From: Pseudomonas parasichuanensis
GTDB taxonomy: Bacteria; Pseudomonadota; Gammaproteobacteria; Pseudomonadales; Pseudomonadaceae
Length of the DNA: 64,000 bases
Assembly: GCF_021601385.1 (NCBI RefSeq)
Contig: NZ_BQHO01000030.1
Location: 18,488 to 82,487, forward strand
Direction: 5' to 3'
Numbering within the stretch: the first letter of the stretch is position 1; the number at the start of each line of letters is the position of its first letter. The notes beneath the pieces were generated by a model. That model did not search any database. It was not told where the DNA came from and worked only from the letters and a program-made list of their open reading frames with translations. The translations under genes were made by a program, and so were the position numbers. This document shows positions 33,113-43,233 of this stretch, one piece after another.

Positions 33113-34306
33113 TCACCCCATCATCCTGGCCAACCGCTCGCCACTGCCACAGGCCAGGGTAAACCCCAACGCCCCATGCCCCAGGTTCAACCACAGGTTG
33201 CGGTACGCCGTCACCCCGATGATCGGCACCCCGGTCGGTGTCGCCGGGCGCATCCCCGCCCACTCCACCGCCTGGTCATAATCAGCAGCGATGGGCAGCG
33301 TCTCAGTCGCCAGCCGGCGCATGCTGCGCAGCCTGCCGGCATCCACGGTCTCGTCATAGCCAACGATATCCACCATCGCCGCTACCCGTAGTTGCTGATC
33401 CAGCCGGGCATAGACGATCTTGCGTTCATAATCGGTCAGGCTCACTTCAGGCGCCCGATGTGCCTCGGTGACCGGCGCGGTCAGGCTGTAGCCCTTCAGT
33501 GGATACACCGGCAGGTTCAGGCCGGGCAACCCCAGGCTGGCGCTGCGGTGCCCGGCGCACAGCACCAGGCGCTGTACCTCCAGCTGCCGATCGGCGAGCG
33601 CCAGCGCCACCACCTCGTCCTTGCGCCGGATCAGCCGAGTCACCGCTTGGCCCAGGTGTATCCGGCAGCGCCCCGACGCCTCCAGGCGCTCGGCCAGGCG
33701 CAGGCAGAAGCGGTGGCAATCGGCGACTTCCTCGTCCGGGGTGAACACGCCGCCGATAAAGGGCGCATCGGCCAGCGCCGGATCGAGCAGGCGCAATTGC
33801 CCGGCATCCAGCACCCGCTGATTAAGCGGATCGAGCAACTGTTCGCGGCCATGGGCGAAGGCCTGCTGCGTGCGAAAGGCGACCAGCTTGCCGTTGCGCC
33901 GCCAGGCAAAATCCGCCAGGCCGTCCTCCTCGCGCCAACGCGCCAGCGCGGCTTGGCTCTCAAGGGCCAAGCTCAGCAACTGGGCAGCATTGCGGCGATT
34001 GACCCCTGTGCGGCAGGCCATGACAAATGCCGCCAGCCAGCGCCACTGCGCCGGGTCCAGGCGCAGGCGCAACCGCAAGGGCGAGTCGCCCTGCAGCAGC
34101 CAGCCAAGCGCCTGCCAGGGTACGCCGGCATCGGCCAACGGCGCCACATAGCGGTACGACAACTGCCCGCCATTGGCGAAGCTGGTGGCACTGGCCAGGC
34201 TGTCACGGGCCTCGACCAGATCCACTTCCATGCCCTCACGCACCAGCGCATAGGCCGTGGCCAGACCAACCACCCCTCCTCCGATTACCGTTACCCGCCG
34301 GCTCAT
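33113..34306 (-). CDS. FAD-dependent D-amino acid dehydrogenase-like oxidoreductase
   Basis: This 397-residue DAO-family flavoprotein has the N-terminal dinucleotide-binding motif VTVIGGGVVGLATAYALVREG and the DadA-type C-terminus NLWLNLGHGALGFTLACGSG. The segment SFANGGQLSYRYVAPLA is also typical of DadA. The start at 34306 is preceded by AGGGATG; an upstream open extension has no similarity to the family. It likely oxidises D-amino acids to 2-oxo acids at the inner membrane, but the true substrate is not certain. The usual neighbour alanine racemase (dadX) is absent. Confidence 0.85.
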   Translation of the reverse strand: MSRRVTVIGGGVVGLATAYALVREGMEVDLVEARDSLASATSFANGGQLSYRYVAPLADAGVPWQALGWLLQGDSPLRLRLRLDPAQWRWLAAFVMACRTGVNRRNAAQLLSLALESQAALARWREEDGLADFAWRRNGKLVAFRTQQAFAHGREQLLDPLNQRVLDAGQLRLLDPALADAPFIGGVFTPDEEVADCHRFCLRLAERLEASGRCRIHLGQAVTRLIRRKDEVVALALADRQLEVQRLVLCAGHRSASLGLPGLNLPVYPLKGYSLTAPVTEAHRAPEVSLTDYERKIVYARLDQQLRVAAMVDIVGYDETVDAGRLRSMRRLATETLPIAADYDQAVEWAGMRPATPTGVPIIGVTAYRNLWLNLGHGALGFTLACGSGERLARMMG

Positions 34307-34352
34307 CCGTACATCCCTGTGCATGCGTTGAGCGCAAGACAGTAACAGCAGC

Positions 34353-35015
34353 TCAGGTCGGGCAGCCAGACGCACCGTTATCCAGGCCCTGGCGCACGTT
34401 GCGGCTGAGCAGGCTAGCCTTGCCGTCGTGCCAGGTGAGGGTGAGCACATACAGGGTGTCGAAGTCGTCACCGCCCCAGTCCTGGGTGATCACCCGCTTT
34501 TCACCCAGGGCCTTGCCGGCCACGGCATTGATCAATTCCGGCAGGTAGCCATGGGACCACGCGGTATAGATCGTCGCGTTTCGGTACTTGTCGCGCAGCA
34601 GTTCTTCGGCGAGGTCATCGGTGTCGTTGGCGCCGTAGTCGATGTTCACCGGCAGGCCCAGGCGGATGGCACTGGGGGTGATGGTCATCAATGGGCGGAT
34701 ATAGCTGTAGCTCTGGTCCTGGCTGCCTTCCTCGACATGCCGCGAAGGGTTGGCGGCGAACACGTAGTCGGCCTTGCCGAAACGCTCCGGCAGCAAGGTG
34801 GCCAGGTCGATGGCACGGTTTAGCCCCTGGCAGTTCAGTTGCCCCAGCCCTTCGCCCGGTTTTTCGCCATGGCGCAGGAAAACCAGCGTCTGCGTGCCGT
34901 CCACCGGTTGCGCCCGGCTTTCGACCACATCCAGGGCCAGGGGCACCGCCGCAGCGGTCAGCATCAGGCTCAACAACAGGTGACGACGACGTCGAACGAA
35001 GGGGGGCAGTTTCAT
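34353..35015 (-). CDS. Histidine phosphatase family protein, exported or membrane-anchored
   Basis: This 220-residue protein has a basic N-terminus and a hydrophobic segment (HLLLSLMLTAAAVPLALDVV), followed by the phosphoglycerate-mutase-type catalytic motif LVFLRHGEKP and a second His in AWSHGYLPEL. This suggests a periplasmic phosphohydrolase. The conserved residues support the fold; the substrate is unknown. It ends 46 bp before the DadA-like gene on the same strand. Confidence 0.82.
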   Translation of the reverse strand: MKLPPFVRRRRHLLLSLMLTAAAVPLALDVVESRAQPVDGTQTLVFLRHGEKPGEGLGQLNCQGLNRAIDLATLLPERFGKADYVFAANPSRHVEEGSQDQSYSYIRPLMTITPSAIRLGLPVNIDYGANDTDDLAEELLRDKYRNATIYTAWSHGYLPELINAVAGKALGEKRVITQDWGGDDFDTLYVLTLTWHDGKASLLSRNVRQGLDNGASGCPT

Positions 35016-35224
35016 CTACGGCAGGCTCTTGTGGCAGAAGGTATCTGGGCTCGCCACAAGGCCTGCCGCCGAAGCCGCAGGCGCCCCTGTGGTGGGTGCC
35101 ATCCTTGGCTGCGCGTGAGGGTCAGAGTGCCCTCGCCCGTTTTGGTTCCTCCTTGGGTACAACTGCCGTTCCGTGGCCAGCGACCACGTTAAAAGGGAAC
35201 TGTTGCCAAATGATGTCCCGTGCC

Positions 35225-35563
35225 TCAATCGTCCCGGGTCAGTACTTCGAGCAGTTCGATCTCGAAGGTCAAATCCGCGTTCGGCGGGATCGAGCCGACG
35301 CTGCGCTCGCCGTAGCCCAGGTGCGCCGGCACCAGCAGTTTGCGCTTGCCGCCTACGCGCATCCCCATCAGCCCCTGGTCCCAGCCCTTGATCACCCGAC
35401 CGGTGCCGATCACGCACTGGAACGGCTTGCCACGCGACCAGGACGAATCGAACTCGCTGCCGTCGGCCAGCCAGCCGGTGTACTGGGTGGTGATCAGCGC
35501 GCCCTTGACCACGGCCTTGCCGTCGCCTTCCTGTAGATCGATGACTTGCAGCTCACTGCTCAT
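35225..35563 (-). CDS. FKBP-type peptidyl-prolyl cis-trans isomerase
   Basis: This 112-residue single-domain FKBP lacks a signal peptide, so it is cytoplasmic. Family motifs are visible: VKGALITTQYTGWLADGSEFDSS, FQCVIGTGRVIKGWDQGLMGM and VPAHLGYGER with the late PPNADLTFEIELLEV. GAGGAG precedes the ATG at 35563. It catalyses prolyl isomerisation during folding. It lies 74 bp after the GFA-family gene on the same strand. Confidence 0.92.
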   Translation of the reverse strand: MSSELQVIDLQEGDGKAVVKGALITTQYTGWLADGSEFDSSWSRGKPFQCVIGTGRVIKGWDQGLMGMRVGGKRKLLVPAHLGYGERSVGSIPPNADLTFEIELLEVLTRDD

Positions 35564-35637
35564 GGCAGGCTCCTCGAAGCGGTTTTTCGTGGCCGCCCTT
35601 TTCGCAGGAATGCACAGGTTTGGCAAGGCAGGTTGCC

Positions 35638-36051
35638 TCAGGTCGGGGCGAACTGCTCGAAGACCTGCTGGCCGGTGAGGTCCTTGGTTTCGTTCTTGAA
35701 GCAGTACCAGGCAGGCTTTTCGTCGATAAAGATCTGCTCGGTGAAGGTCCAGTCTTCTTCGCCATCGAGCAGGCCGACCGGCACCACGTACAGGTCGCTT
35801 TCTTTCAAGCGGTAGAACAGGTGCGTGCCGCATTGGCCGCAGAAGCCGCGCTGGGCCCATTCGGAGGAGTCATAGACGCTGGGCGCCGGGCCTTCGAAGT
35901 GCGGAGGCTGGGTGCACTGCACCGCCAACAGGGGGCCGCCGGTCCATTTGCGGCACATGCTGCAGTGGCAGGCGCCGACGTGGGTGTTATCGACGGTCAG
36001 TTTCAGATGCGTGGCGCCGCAGAGGCAGGTGCCTTGTTTTTCCAATGGCAT
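35638..36051 (-). CDS. GFA family (CENP-V/GFA domain) zinc protein
   Basis: This 137-residue protein has the Cys arrangement of the glutathione-dependent formaldehyde-activating (GFA) fold: GTCLCGA, ACHCSMCRKWTG and GFCGQCGTHLFYR, which bind two zinc ions. Despite the family name, few members have a proven activity. No other formaldehyde gene is adjacent. The frame and Cys spacing make the family call secure. Confidence 0.88.
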   Translation of the reverse strand: MPLEKQGTCLCGATHLKLTVDNTHVGACHCSMCRKWTGGPLLAVQCTQPPHFEGPAPSVYDSSEWAQRGFCGQCGTHLFYRLKESDLYVVPVGLLDGEEDWTFTEQIFIDEKPAWYCFKNETKDLTGQQVFEQFAPT

Positions 36052-36200
36052 GATCGAAGCTCCGTGCTGTTTTGGGGGGATTGGAGTATAGGCCTCGGTG
36101 CTCGAGGGGGCGCTTTTGGTTCTTTAGGTGGGCTGTGGGACTGCTATGTGTTCGCCGATAGAGGTTCTGACACGCCCAGTAACAGTACCCTGAAGCAAGA

Positions 36201-37136
36201 TCAACGAACCGGCATCAACACCGCCTCACCCGCAAAGAACGCCTGCAAGTTACGCAGCACCAGGTTCACGGTATCGCGCGCCGCCTCCGGAGACTGCCCG
36301 GCAACGTGCGGAGTAAGCACGGTGTTGCCCAGCGCCTTGAGCGCATCCGGCACCGCCGGCTCGTCATCGAACACATCCAGCGCGGCACCGGCGATCAGGC
36401 CTTGCTGCAGGGCAGCAATCAGCGCCTGGGTGTCCACCACGCTGGCCCGGGCGATGTTCACCAGGTAACCCTCGGCGCCCAAGGCTTCGAGCACTTGGCC
36501 ATCGACCAGATGGCGTGTGCCGTTGCCCCCGGGCGTGGCGACCACCAGGATATCGACCGCATCGGCCAGGTGCAGCGGGCTGTCGTACCAGGTGTAGGGC
36601 ACATCGGTGCGCGGGGTGCGGCTGTGGTAGCTGACGTTCATGTCGAAACCCAGGGCGGCGCGCCGGGCGATGGCCTGGCCTACCGCGCCAAGGCCGATGA
36701 TGCCCAGGCGCTTGCCGCTCACCGAGGGGCTGATCACCCGGTTCCATTCACCGCGACGGGTGCTGGCGTCGGCACGCGGGATGTCGCGCAGCAGCGCCAA
36801 AAGCAGGGCCAGGGTGTGGTCGGCGACCGCTCCGGCATTGGCACCGGCGCCATTGGTCACGGTGATACCGCGCGCGGCGGCGGCGGCCAGGTCGACCTGC
36901 TCGTAGCCGGCGCCGATCACGCAGATGATCTGCAGCTTCACGAGCTGTTCGATCTCAGCGGCGGTCAGGCCCAGCGGGCCACGGGTGAGCACGGCGTCGA
37001 TCTCGCCGGCATGCCGGGTGATGGCATCGGCACGCATCTGCGGCGAAGGCGCGCGGATCAGGCGGTAACCGGCCTGCTCCAGCAGAGGTAGGTAGTCATC
37101 GACGGTTTCCACCAACACCAGGACTGTCTTGCTCAT
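36201..37136 (-). CDS. D-isomer-specific 2-hydroxyacid dehydrogenase
   Basis: This 311-residue protein has the two-domain fold of D-2-hydroxyacid dehydrogenases. It has the NAD motif GIIGLGAVGQAIAR, the catalytic Arg in VNIARASVVD, the acidic partner in VFDDEP and the catalytic His in TPHVAG. Glyoxylate or hydroxypyruvate reduction would fit the metabolic theme of the window, but sequence alone does not fix the substrate. It is a single gene with gaps on both sides. Confidence 0.88.
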   Translation of the reverse strand: MSKTVLVLVETVDDYLPLLEQAGYRLIRAPSPQMRADAITRHAGEIDAVLTRGPLGLTAAEIEQLVKLQIICVIGAGYEQVDLAAAAARGITVTNGAGANAGAVADHTLALLLALLRDIPRADASTRRGEWNRVISPSVSGKRLGIIGLGAVGQAIARRAALGFDMNVSYHSRTPRTDVPYTWYDSPLHLADAVDILVVATPGGNGTRHLVDGQVLEALGAEGYLVNIARASVVDTQALIAALQQGLIAGAALDVFDDEPAVPDALKALGNTVLTPHVAGQSPEAARDTVNLVLRNLQAFFAGEAVLMPVR

Positions 37137-37203
37137 GCCACCCTCCCATTGAATGCGAAGGGTGGAGTATGCCAGTTGTTGGCGCTACCGGCGTTCTCGC
37201 GGG

Positions 37204-37623
37204 TTACTGACCAAACGCACGCCCCAGGCCGCCCGGCACACCACTGCTGTCGGTGTCCTGCCACGGGCCATTGGGGCTCAACGACCAGCTCCAGCCGTTG
37301 TTCCAGCGGTAATAGGTGCGCTGGCGATAGAAGGTGTTGGGTTGTTTTTCCAGCACATAGACGCCCAGCTTCGGGTCCCAGTGGCTGGCACCACCGGGCG
37401 GCGGGGCGAAGCTGGCGGAAGTGCGCGGCATTGGCTTGGGCGTTGCCGCCGGGCCGCTGGGTGTGGGCTTGCTGCCCGGCAGCGGCTTGACCGCCGGCCC
37501 CTGGTGTGGCGGCGGAGTGGTCTGGATCGGCGGCAGCGGCTCGCGTTCGCCGGGTTGATGCACCGTACACGCGGAAAGACCCAGGGCCAGGGTGATCAGG
37601 GTCAGGCGGACGGTGCTGTTCAT
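37204..37623 (-). CDS. Hypothetical Pro-rich lipoprotein downstream of ccmI
   Basis: This 139-residue protein has a lipoprotein signal peptide with lipobox LSAC (Cys about 19), a proline-rich linker and a Tyr/Trp-rich C-terminus (TYYRWNNGWSWSLSPNGPW). It starts only 12 bp after the ccmI stop codon on the same strand, so it is likely part of the ccm transcript. I do not recognise a family. Envelope location is well supported; function is unknown. Confidence 0.75.
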   Translation of the reverse strand: MNSTVRLTLITLALGLSACTVHQPGEREPLPPIQTTPPPHQGPAVKPLPGSKPTPSGPAATPKPMPRTSASFAPPPGGASHWDPKLGVYVLEKQPNTFYRQRTYYRWNNGWSWSLSPNGPWQDTDSSGVPGGLGRAFGQ

Positions 37624-37635
37624 GGGGCTGCTCTC

Positions 37636-38823
37636 TTATGAATCGGGGCTGTCGATGGTCAGGTGCTGGGTGGCCTGGGTGCCGCTGGCCAGCGGGGCGC
37701 TCTGGCCTTTGAACTCACCGTGGGTCGGCTGACCTGCACGGGAGACACGGGCAACCAGTTGGACTTCAGCGTAGTCCGACAGTTTCATCTGCGGCATCAT
37801 CGCGTCGGCGTCCGACAGCTCCACTTCGATCGGCAACTGCGCCACCGTCACCCGTTTGGCCGCCAGTGGCATGGGCGGGCCGTTGCTGGCGCGGGCGAAG
37901 ATGAACACGGTGTCGTCCGGGCGTACCTTGTCCTTGAGCGCGGCAGCCAGCTCTACCCGTACTTTCAGGCGTGCGCTTTGCTGGGCCTTGCCACCGCCAG
38001 CCTTGAGCTTGTCTGCGGCGCGGTCGATACCGCCCTGCAGCGCGGCACGCGAGGCATCACCCTCGGGCAGTTGCGCCAGCAGGCGCTGCCAGAAGCCGAT
38101 GGCTTCCTGGTAACGCTCCCCCTCGAACGCGGCAATACCGCGCAGGCCAAGGCTGGTGACTTCCTGCGGGTCGGCCTTCAACGCCTCTTCGGTCAGCGCT
38201 TGCAGCTGCGGGCTCCACTGCTTGTCGCCAGCGAAGTACAGCGCCTGGGCCCATTGCCCGAGCAATTCGGGCTGGCGCCCGCCCACGGCCACGGCGCGTT
38301 CGAAGGCCTTGGCCGCATCTGCCGGGCGCTGATCGGCCATATAAGCGCGACCAAGGAAGTACAGGCCTTCGGCCGAGTCCGGCTGGGCCTGCACGGCACG
38401 CTCCAGGCGCGCGGTCATTTCCTGCATCGTCTTCGGCGCGCTGGCGAATTCCTGGGTCAGCTCGACCTTGTCGGCGGCACCGAAGTGCAGGTACAGCCCC
38501 AGCGCCATGGCAGGCACCAGCACCGCCGCCAGCAGCGGGATGGCCTTGCCCAGGTGGCCCTGGCGCGCCGCTTCGTCGCGCTCGGTGTCGGCCAGCAGCT
38601 CGCGGGCCGCTTCGTCGCGGCCCTTGGCCAGTTGTTCGGCGTTAAGCACCCCGGCCTGCTGCTGCGCAGCCAGCTCGGCGACGCGTTCTTCGAACAGCGC
38701 CACGTTGAGTGCGGTACGGTCCTGCTCGGCCTGCTGACGGCGGCGGCCACGCAGGATCGGGAGCAGCAGAAATGCCAGGGCGGCGAGCAGCAGCAGGCCC
38801 GCGCTAAGCCAGAATTCAGTCAT
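37636..38823 (-). CDS. ccmI: Cytochrome c maturation protein CcmI
   Basis: This 395-residue protein has two N-terminal membrane helices ([21 protein letters not shown] and [20 protein letters not shown]) and TPR repeats between ([28 protein letters not shown] and following). A C-terminal periplasmic domain follows. CcmI chaperones apocytochrome c to the haem ligation complex. Its ATG lies 8 bp inside the ccmH end, giving translational coupling. Upstream open frame was rejected as start. Confidence 0.93.
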   Translation of the reverse strand: MTEFWLSAGLLLLAALAFLLLPILRGRRRQQAEQDRTALNVALFEERVAELAAQQQAGVLNAEQLAKGRDEAARELLADTERDEAARQGHLGKAIPLLAAVLVPAMALGLYLHFGAADKVELTQEFASAPKTMQEMTARLERAVQAQPDSAEGLYFLGRAYMADQRPADAAKAFERAVAVGGRQPELLGQWAQALYFAGDKQWSPQLQALTEEALKADPQEVTSLGLRGIAAFEGERYQEAIGFWQRLLAQLPEGDASRAALQGGIDRAADKLKAGGGKAQQSARLKVRVELAAALKDKVRPDDTVFIFARASNGPPMPLAAKRVTVAQLPIEVELSDADAMMPQMKLSDYAEVQLVARVSRAGQPTHGEFKGQSAPLASGTQATQHLTIDSPDS

Positions 38824-39292
38824 GGTTACGGTCTTTTTCCAGCAGTTTGGCGAGACGCTCGCGTTCGTCGGCAGACAGTTCGGCGGAGCCGGCCGCAGCC
38901 TGGCCACGGCGGCGGCGCACGATCAGCGCCAGCACCACGAAACCGCCGGCCAGCAGGATGCCGGGGCCGAACCAGAGCAAGAAGGTACGCCCACTGAGCG
39001 CCGGCTTGTAGCGCACGAAGTCGCCATAGCGGTCGACCATGAAGTCGATGATCTGCTGGTTGCTCTTGTTCTCGCCGAGCATGCGGAAGATTTCGCGGCG
39101 CAGGTCGGCGGCGATCGGCGCGTTGGAGTCGGCGATGTCCTGGTTCTGGCACTTGGGGCAGCGCAGTTCCTTGGTCAGCTGCTGGTAACGCTCACGCTCG
39201 GCTTCGTCGCGGAACTGGTAGGTGTCGATGGCCGCCCTGGCGGCGCCGGCCAGGCTCAAGCCCAGCACGGCGGCGGCTAACCAGCGCTTCAT
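38816..39292 (-). CDS. ccmH: Cytochrome c maturation thiol-disulfide protein CcmH
   Basis: This 158-residue protein has a signal peptide (ending GAARA), the conserved redox motif [16 protein letters not shown], and a C-terminal membrane anchor ([22 protein letters not shown]) followed by a basic stretch. It reduces apocytochrome disulfides before haem attachment. It overlaps ccmG by 4 bp and ccmI by 8 bp. Confidence 0.95.
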   Translation of the reverse strand: MKRWLAAAVLGLSLAGAARAAIDTYQFRDEAERERYQQLTKELRCPKCQNQDIADSNAPIAADLRREIFRMLGENKSNQQIIDFMVDRYGDFVRYKPALSGRTFLLWFGPGILLAGGFVVLALIVRRRRGQAAAGSAELSADERERLAKLLEKDRNHD

Positions 39293-39825
39293 GGCCTGGC
39301 CTCATCGACCAGGCCCTGGTACAGCGGCGCCAGCTGCTCGCGCCACACCGTGGCATCGACCACGCCGACGTGCTTGTAGCGGATGATGCCCTTGGCATCG
39401 ACCAGGAAGGTTTCCGGCGCGCCGTACACGCCCAGATCCAGGCCCAGCGAGCCTTGCGGGTCGGCGATGTTGAGCTGGTAGGGGTTGTGGAACTCGGCCA
39501 GCCATTTCAACGCAGCGGCGTTGTCGTCCTTGTAGTTGACCCCGTGGATCACCACGCCCTGTTGGGCCAACTGGTTGAGGTACGGGTGCTCGACCTTGCA
39601 CGACGGGCACCAGGTGCCCCACACATTGACCAGCGCCGGGCGGCCGAGCAGGTCGGCCTGGGTCAGCGTGCGATCACCCTGTACCGTCCCCAGGGAGAAC
39701 ACCGGGAATGGTTTGCCGATCATCGCCGAGGGCAGCTCATCGGGCTTGAGGAACAAGCCCTTGTAGAGAAACACCGCCACCAGCAGGAACACTGCCAGTG
39801 GCACCATCATGACCCAACGCTTCAT
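39289..39825 (-). CDS. ccmG: Thiol:disulfide interchange protein CcmG/DsbE
   Basis: This 178-residue membrane-anchored thioredoxin-like protein has an N-terminal helix (MVPLAVFLLVAVFLYKG) and active site NVWGTWCPSCKVEHP. The GVYGAPETFLVD segment holds the cis-Pro. It keeps CcmH and apocytochrome thiols reduced in the periplasm. Both ends overlap neighbouring genes by 4 bp. Confidence 0.95.
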   Translation of the reverse strand: MKRWVMMVPLAVFLLVAVFLYKGLFLKPDELPSAMIGKPFPVFSLGTVQGDRTLTQADLLGRPALVNVWGTWCPSCKVEHPYLNQLAQQGVVIHGVNYKDDNAAALKWLAEFHNPYQLNIADPQGSLGLDLGVYGAPETFLVDAKGIIRYKHVGVVDATVWREQLAPLYQGLVDEARP

Positions 39826-41810
39826 GCAGTCGCTCCAGACACGCCCAGGGCCTCACGCACCCGGGTCTTGACCTTGACGCGGTAGCGTCGGTCGAAGGCC
39901 GCCAGCAAGCCGCCCAGGCCGGTCAGCAGACCGCCCAGCCAGATCCAGCGGACATAGGGTTTGATGTGCACCCGCACCGCCCAGGCACCGTTTTCCAGCG
40001 GCTCGCCCAGGGCGACATACAGGTCGCGGGTAAAGCCTGCGTCGATACCGGCCTCGGTCATCATCGACTGCTGCACGGTGTACAGGCGTTTTTCCGGGTG
40101 CAGTACCGAGACTTCACGGCCCTCGCGGGAAACGCGGATGGTGCCCTTGTCGGAGATGAAGTTCGGCCCTTCGAAGTGCTTGGCGCCTTCGAACAGGAAG
40201 TGGTAGCCGCCCAGCTCGACGGTCTCGCCCGGCGCCATGCGCAGGTCGCGCTCGGCGCTGTTGTTGCTCGACAGCACCACGCCCAGGGCGCACACCACCA
40301 ACCCCAGGTGGGCCAGCTGCATGCCCCAGTAGCTGCGGCCGAGGCCGCCCAGGCCTTTGAACAGGCCCTTGTGCCGGGTCTTGTCGAGGATGTCGCGCAC
40401 GCCACTCAGGACCACCCAGGCTGCCAGGGCGAACACGCTCAGGGCCGGCCAGTCGAAGTCATCGACCAAAAGCCCGGCGAGCGGCGCCAGCACGGCGCTG
40501 CCGATCAGCACCGGGGTCATCATGCTGGCCAGCCATTTGCCAGGGGTGTCCTTCCAGCGCACCACCACACCCACGCCCAGCACCAGCATCAGCAGTGCCA
40601 TCAATGGCAGGAACAAGGCGTCGAAGTAAGGCGGGCCGACCGACAGCTTGGCCCCGGTCAGGGCATCGAGCACCAGCGGGTAGAGGGTACCGAGCAGGAT
40701 CATCGAGGCCGCCACCACCAGCACCAGGTTGTTGGCCAGCAGCAGGGTTTCCCGCGACCACAGGGCAAAGCCGACCTGGCTCTTGACTACCGGCGCGCGC
40801 AGGGCGAACAGGGTGAGCGAGCCACCGACCACGAACAGCAGGAAGATCAGGATGAACACACCGCGCGCCGGGTCGGAGGCAAACGCGTGCACCGAAGTCA
40901 GCACGCCGGAACGGACCAGGAAGGTACCCAGCAGGCTCAGCGAGAACGCGGCGATGGCCAGCAGCACGGTCCAGCTCTTGAACACGCCGCGTTTTTCGGT
41001 GACCGCCAGCGAATGGATCAGCGCCGTGCCCACCAGCCAGGGCATGAACGAGGCATTTTCCACCGGGTCCCAGAACCACCAGCCGCCCCAGCCCAGTTCG
41101 TAGTAGGCCCACCACGAACCGAGGGTGATGCCCACGCCGAGGAAAGCCCAGGCAACGATGGTCCAGGGCCGCGACCAGCGCGCCCAGGCGGCGTCCAGGC
41201 GCCCGCCCAGCAGCGCGGCGATGGCGAAGGCGAAGGCCACCGAGAAGCCCACATAGCCCATGTACAGCATCGGCGGATGGACGATCAGGCCGAAGTCCTG
41301 CAGCAGCGGGTTGAGGTCGCGGCCGTCACCCGGCACCTGCGGCAGCAGGCGCGAGAACGGGTTGGAGGTGATGATCAAAAAGCTCAGGAAACCAACGCTG
41401 ATCATGCCCATCACCGCCAGCACCCGGGCCAGCATCACCTGGGGCAGTTGGCGCGAGAAGATCGACACGGCGAAGGTCCAGCCACCGAGGATCAGCGCCC
41501 ACAGCAGCAGCGAGCCCTCGTGGGCGCCCCATACGGCGCTGAACTTGTAGTACCAGGGCAAGGCGCTGTTGGAGTTGCTGGCCACATAGGCGACCGAGAA
41601 GTTGTCGGTCATGAAGGCGTGGGCCAGGCAGGCGAAGGCAAAGGCGAGGAAGGCAAACTGCCCCCAGGCCGCCGGGCGCGCCAGGCTCATCCACAGGCTG
41701 TCGCCGCGCCAGGCGCCGAGCAACGGCACCGTGGCCTGCACGGCAGCGAAGCAGATCGCCAGGATCATGGCCAGTTGGCCGAGTTCGGGGATCACCAGGG
41801 CCGCGTTCAT
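39822..41810 (-). CDS. ccmF: Haem lyase subunit CcmF
   Basis: This 662-residue protein has about 14 to 15 membrane helices and the tryptophan-rich haem-handling motif [19 protein letters not shown]. His-containing loops such as [21 protein letters not shown] are also present. With CcmH/I it forms the complex that attaches haem to apocytochrome c. It starts with a 4-bp overlap with ccmE and ends with a 4-bp overlap with ccmG. Confidence 0.96.
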   Translation of the reverse strand: MNAALVIPELGQLAMILAICFAAVQATVPLLGAWRGDSLWMSLARPAAWGQFAFLAFAFACLAHAFMTDNFSVAYVASNSNSALPWYYKFSAVWGAHEGSLLLWALILGGWTFAVSIFSRQLPQVMLARVLAVMGMISVGFLSFLIITSNPFSRLLPQVPGDGRDLNPLLQDFGLIVHPPMLYMGYVGFSVAFAFAIAALLGGRLDAAWARWSRPWTIVAWAFLGVGITLGSWWAYYELGWGGWWFWDPVENASFMPWLVGTALIHSLAVTEKRGVFKSWTVLLAIAAFSLSLLGTFLVRSGVLTSVHAFASDPARGVFILIFLLFVVGGSLTLFALRAPVVKSQVGFALWSRETLLLANNLVLVVAASMILLGTLYPLVLDALTGAKLSVGPPYFDALFLPLMALLMLVLGVGVVVRWKDTPGKWLASMMTPVLIGSAVLAPLAGLLVDDFDWPALSVFALAAWVVLSGVRDILDKTRHKGLFKGLGGLGRSYWGMQLAHLGLVVCALGVVLSSNNSAERDLRMAPGETVELGGYHFLFEGAKHFEGPNFISDKGTIRVSREGREVSVLHPEKRLYTVQQSMMTEAGIDAGFTRDLYVALGEPLENGAWAVRVHIKPYVRWIWLGGLLTGLGGLLAAFDRRYRVKVKTRVREALGVSGATA

Positions 41811-42250
41811 GGCTTGGCCTCCGCCTGGCCGCTTTCTTTCAGGGCCTTGCTGACTTCCGGCGGCATGTATTTCTCGTCGTGCTTGGCCAGCACCTCGTCA
41901 GCCACCACCACGCCGTCGGCGTTGAGCTTGCCCAGCGCGACGATGCCCTGCCCTTCGCGGAACAGGTCGGGGAGGATGCCGCGGTAGGTGATCGGCACGG
42001 ACTTGGCGTAGTCGGTGACCACGAAGCGCACATCCAGCGAATCTGCCGAGCGCTGCACCGAGCCCTTCTCGACCATGCCGCCGGCGCGGATGCGGGTGTC
42101 CAGCGGCGCTTCGCCGTTGGCAATTTGCGTAGGGGTATAGAACAGGTTGATGTTCTGCTGCAGGGCACTCAGGGCAAAGCCCACGGCCACACCGACACCG
42201 GCCAGCAGGCCGAGGATGATGAACAGGCGTTTCTTGCGCTGCGGATTCAC
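41807..42250 (-). CDS. ccmE: Periplasmic haem chaperone CcmE
   Basis: This 147-residue protein has an N-terminal signal anchor ([23 protein letters not shown]) and an OB-fold domain. The haem-binding His lies in [14 protein letters not shown], the classical HxxxY motif. It starts at GTG overlapping the ccmD stop codon (GTGA). It accepts haem from CcmC/CcmD and delivers it to CcmF. Confidence 0.95.
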   Translation of the reverse strand: MNPQRKKRLFIILGLLAGVGVAVGFALSALQQNINLFYTPTQIANGEAPLDTRIRAGGMVEKGSVQRSADSLDVRFVVTDYAKSVPITYRGILPDLFREGQGIVALGKLNADGVVVADEVLAKHDEKYMPPEVSKALKESGQAEAKP

Positions 42251-42423
42251 GGTTTGCTCTCCCGGCGCAGACGGCGCGCCTCTTCTTGCAGGTAGCGACG
42301 GCGGGCCAACAGGGGCGCGGCGACATTCAGCGCCAGCACCGCCAGGCAGATGCCGTAGGCCGACCAGACGTACAGGCCGTGGTGGCCCATGGCGAGGAAA
42401 TCATTGAACGAGGCGAAGCTCAT
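42247..42423 (-). CDS. ccmD: Haem exporter small subunit CcmD
   Basis: A 58-residue protein reads from ATG at 42423: [20 protein letters not shown]..., then a single membrane helix ([19 protein letters not shown]) and a basic tail ([19 protein letters not shown]). The Gly-His-His-Gly and Trp-Ser before the helix and the positively charged tail are typical of CcmD. It overlaps ccmC by 4 bp upstream and ccmE by 4 bp downstream. The small size makes it easy to miss. Confidence 0.92.
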   Translation of the reverse strand: MSFASFNDFLAMGHHGLYVWSAYGICLAVLALNVAAPLLARRRYLQEEARRLRRESKP

Positions 42424-43187
42424 CGTGCTGCCTCCCGGCCCAGGCTGTTCATGACCTCATCCTTGACCCAGCTGGCACGGGCTTCGCGCTTGAGCACTTC
42501 GAGGCGCATGCGCAGCAACAGCACCACGCCGAAGAAGCAGTAGAAACCCAGCGCGGTGAGCAGCAACGGCAGCCACATCTCCACCGGCATCGCCGGTTTT
42601 TCGGTGAGGGTGAAAGTGGCGCCCTGATGCAGGGTGTTCCACCACTCCACCGAGTACTTGATGATCGGGATGTTGATCACGCCGACGATGGCCAGCACCG
42701 CGCAGGCCTTGGCCGCGCTGTCGCGGTTACTGATGGCCTGGCCCAGGGCGATGATGCCGAAGTACAGGAACAGCAGGATCAGCATCGAGGTCAGGCGCGC
42801 GTCCCACACCCACCAGCTGCCCCAGGTCGGCTTGCCCCAGATGGCGCCGGTGACCAGCGCCACGGCGGTCATCCAGGCACCGATGGGCGCTGCGCACTGC
42901 AGGGCGACATCGGCCAGTTTCATCTTCCACACCAGCCCCACCACCCCGGCCACCGCCAGCAGCACGTAGCAGGACTGCGCCAGCATCGCTGCCGGCACGT
43001 GGATATAGATGATGCGGAAACTGTTGCCCTGCTGGTAGTCCTGGGGGGCGAAGGCCAGGCCCCAGGTGATGCCCACCAGCAGCAGCAGGATGGCGGAAAC
43101 GGCCAGCCACGGCAGCATGCGGCCGCTGATGGCATAGAACCATTTGGGGGAACCCAGCTTGTGGAACCACGTCCAGCTTATTTTCAT
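42420..43187 (-). CDS. ccmC: Haem exporter protein CcmC
   Basis: This 255-residue protein has six membrane helices and the WWD-type motif [17 protein letters not shown], which handles haem at the periplasmic side. Flanking conserved His are in [12 protein letters not shown] and the later NTLHQGATF. The ATG at 43187 is preferred over an upstream open extension. It lies 46 bp after ccmB and overlaps ccmD. Confidence 0.95.
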   Translation of the reverse strand: MKISWTWFHKLGSPKWFYAISGRMLPWLAVSAILLLLVGITWGLAFAPQDYQQGNSFRIIYIHVPAAMLAQSCYVLLAVAGVVGLVWKMKLADVALQCAAPIGAWMTAVALVTGAIWGKPTWGSWWVWDARLTSMLILLFLYFGIIALGQAISNRDSAAKACAVLAIVGVINIPIIKYSVEWWNTLHQGATFTLTEKPAMPVEMWLPLLLTALGFYCFFGVVLLLRMRLEVLKREARASWVKDEVMNSLGREAAR

Positions 43188-43233
43188 CAGGGTACATCCA
43201 GGGTGTTGGCCAGGCTGCAATGCCCGGAACTCG

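Noticed and set aside
39966-41987. 673-codon plus-strand open frame opposite ccmF
   Set aside because: Gln/His/Arg-rich shadow of ccmF and ccmE; no start context or motifs.
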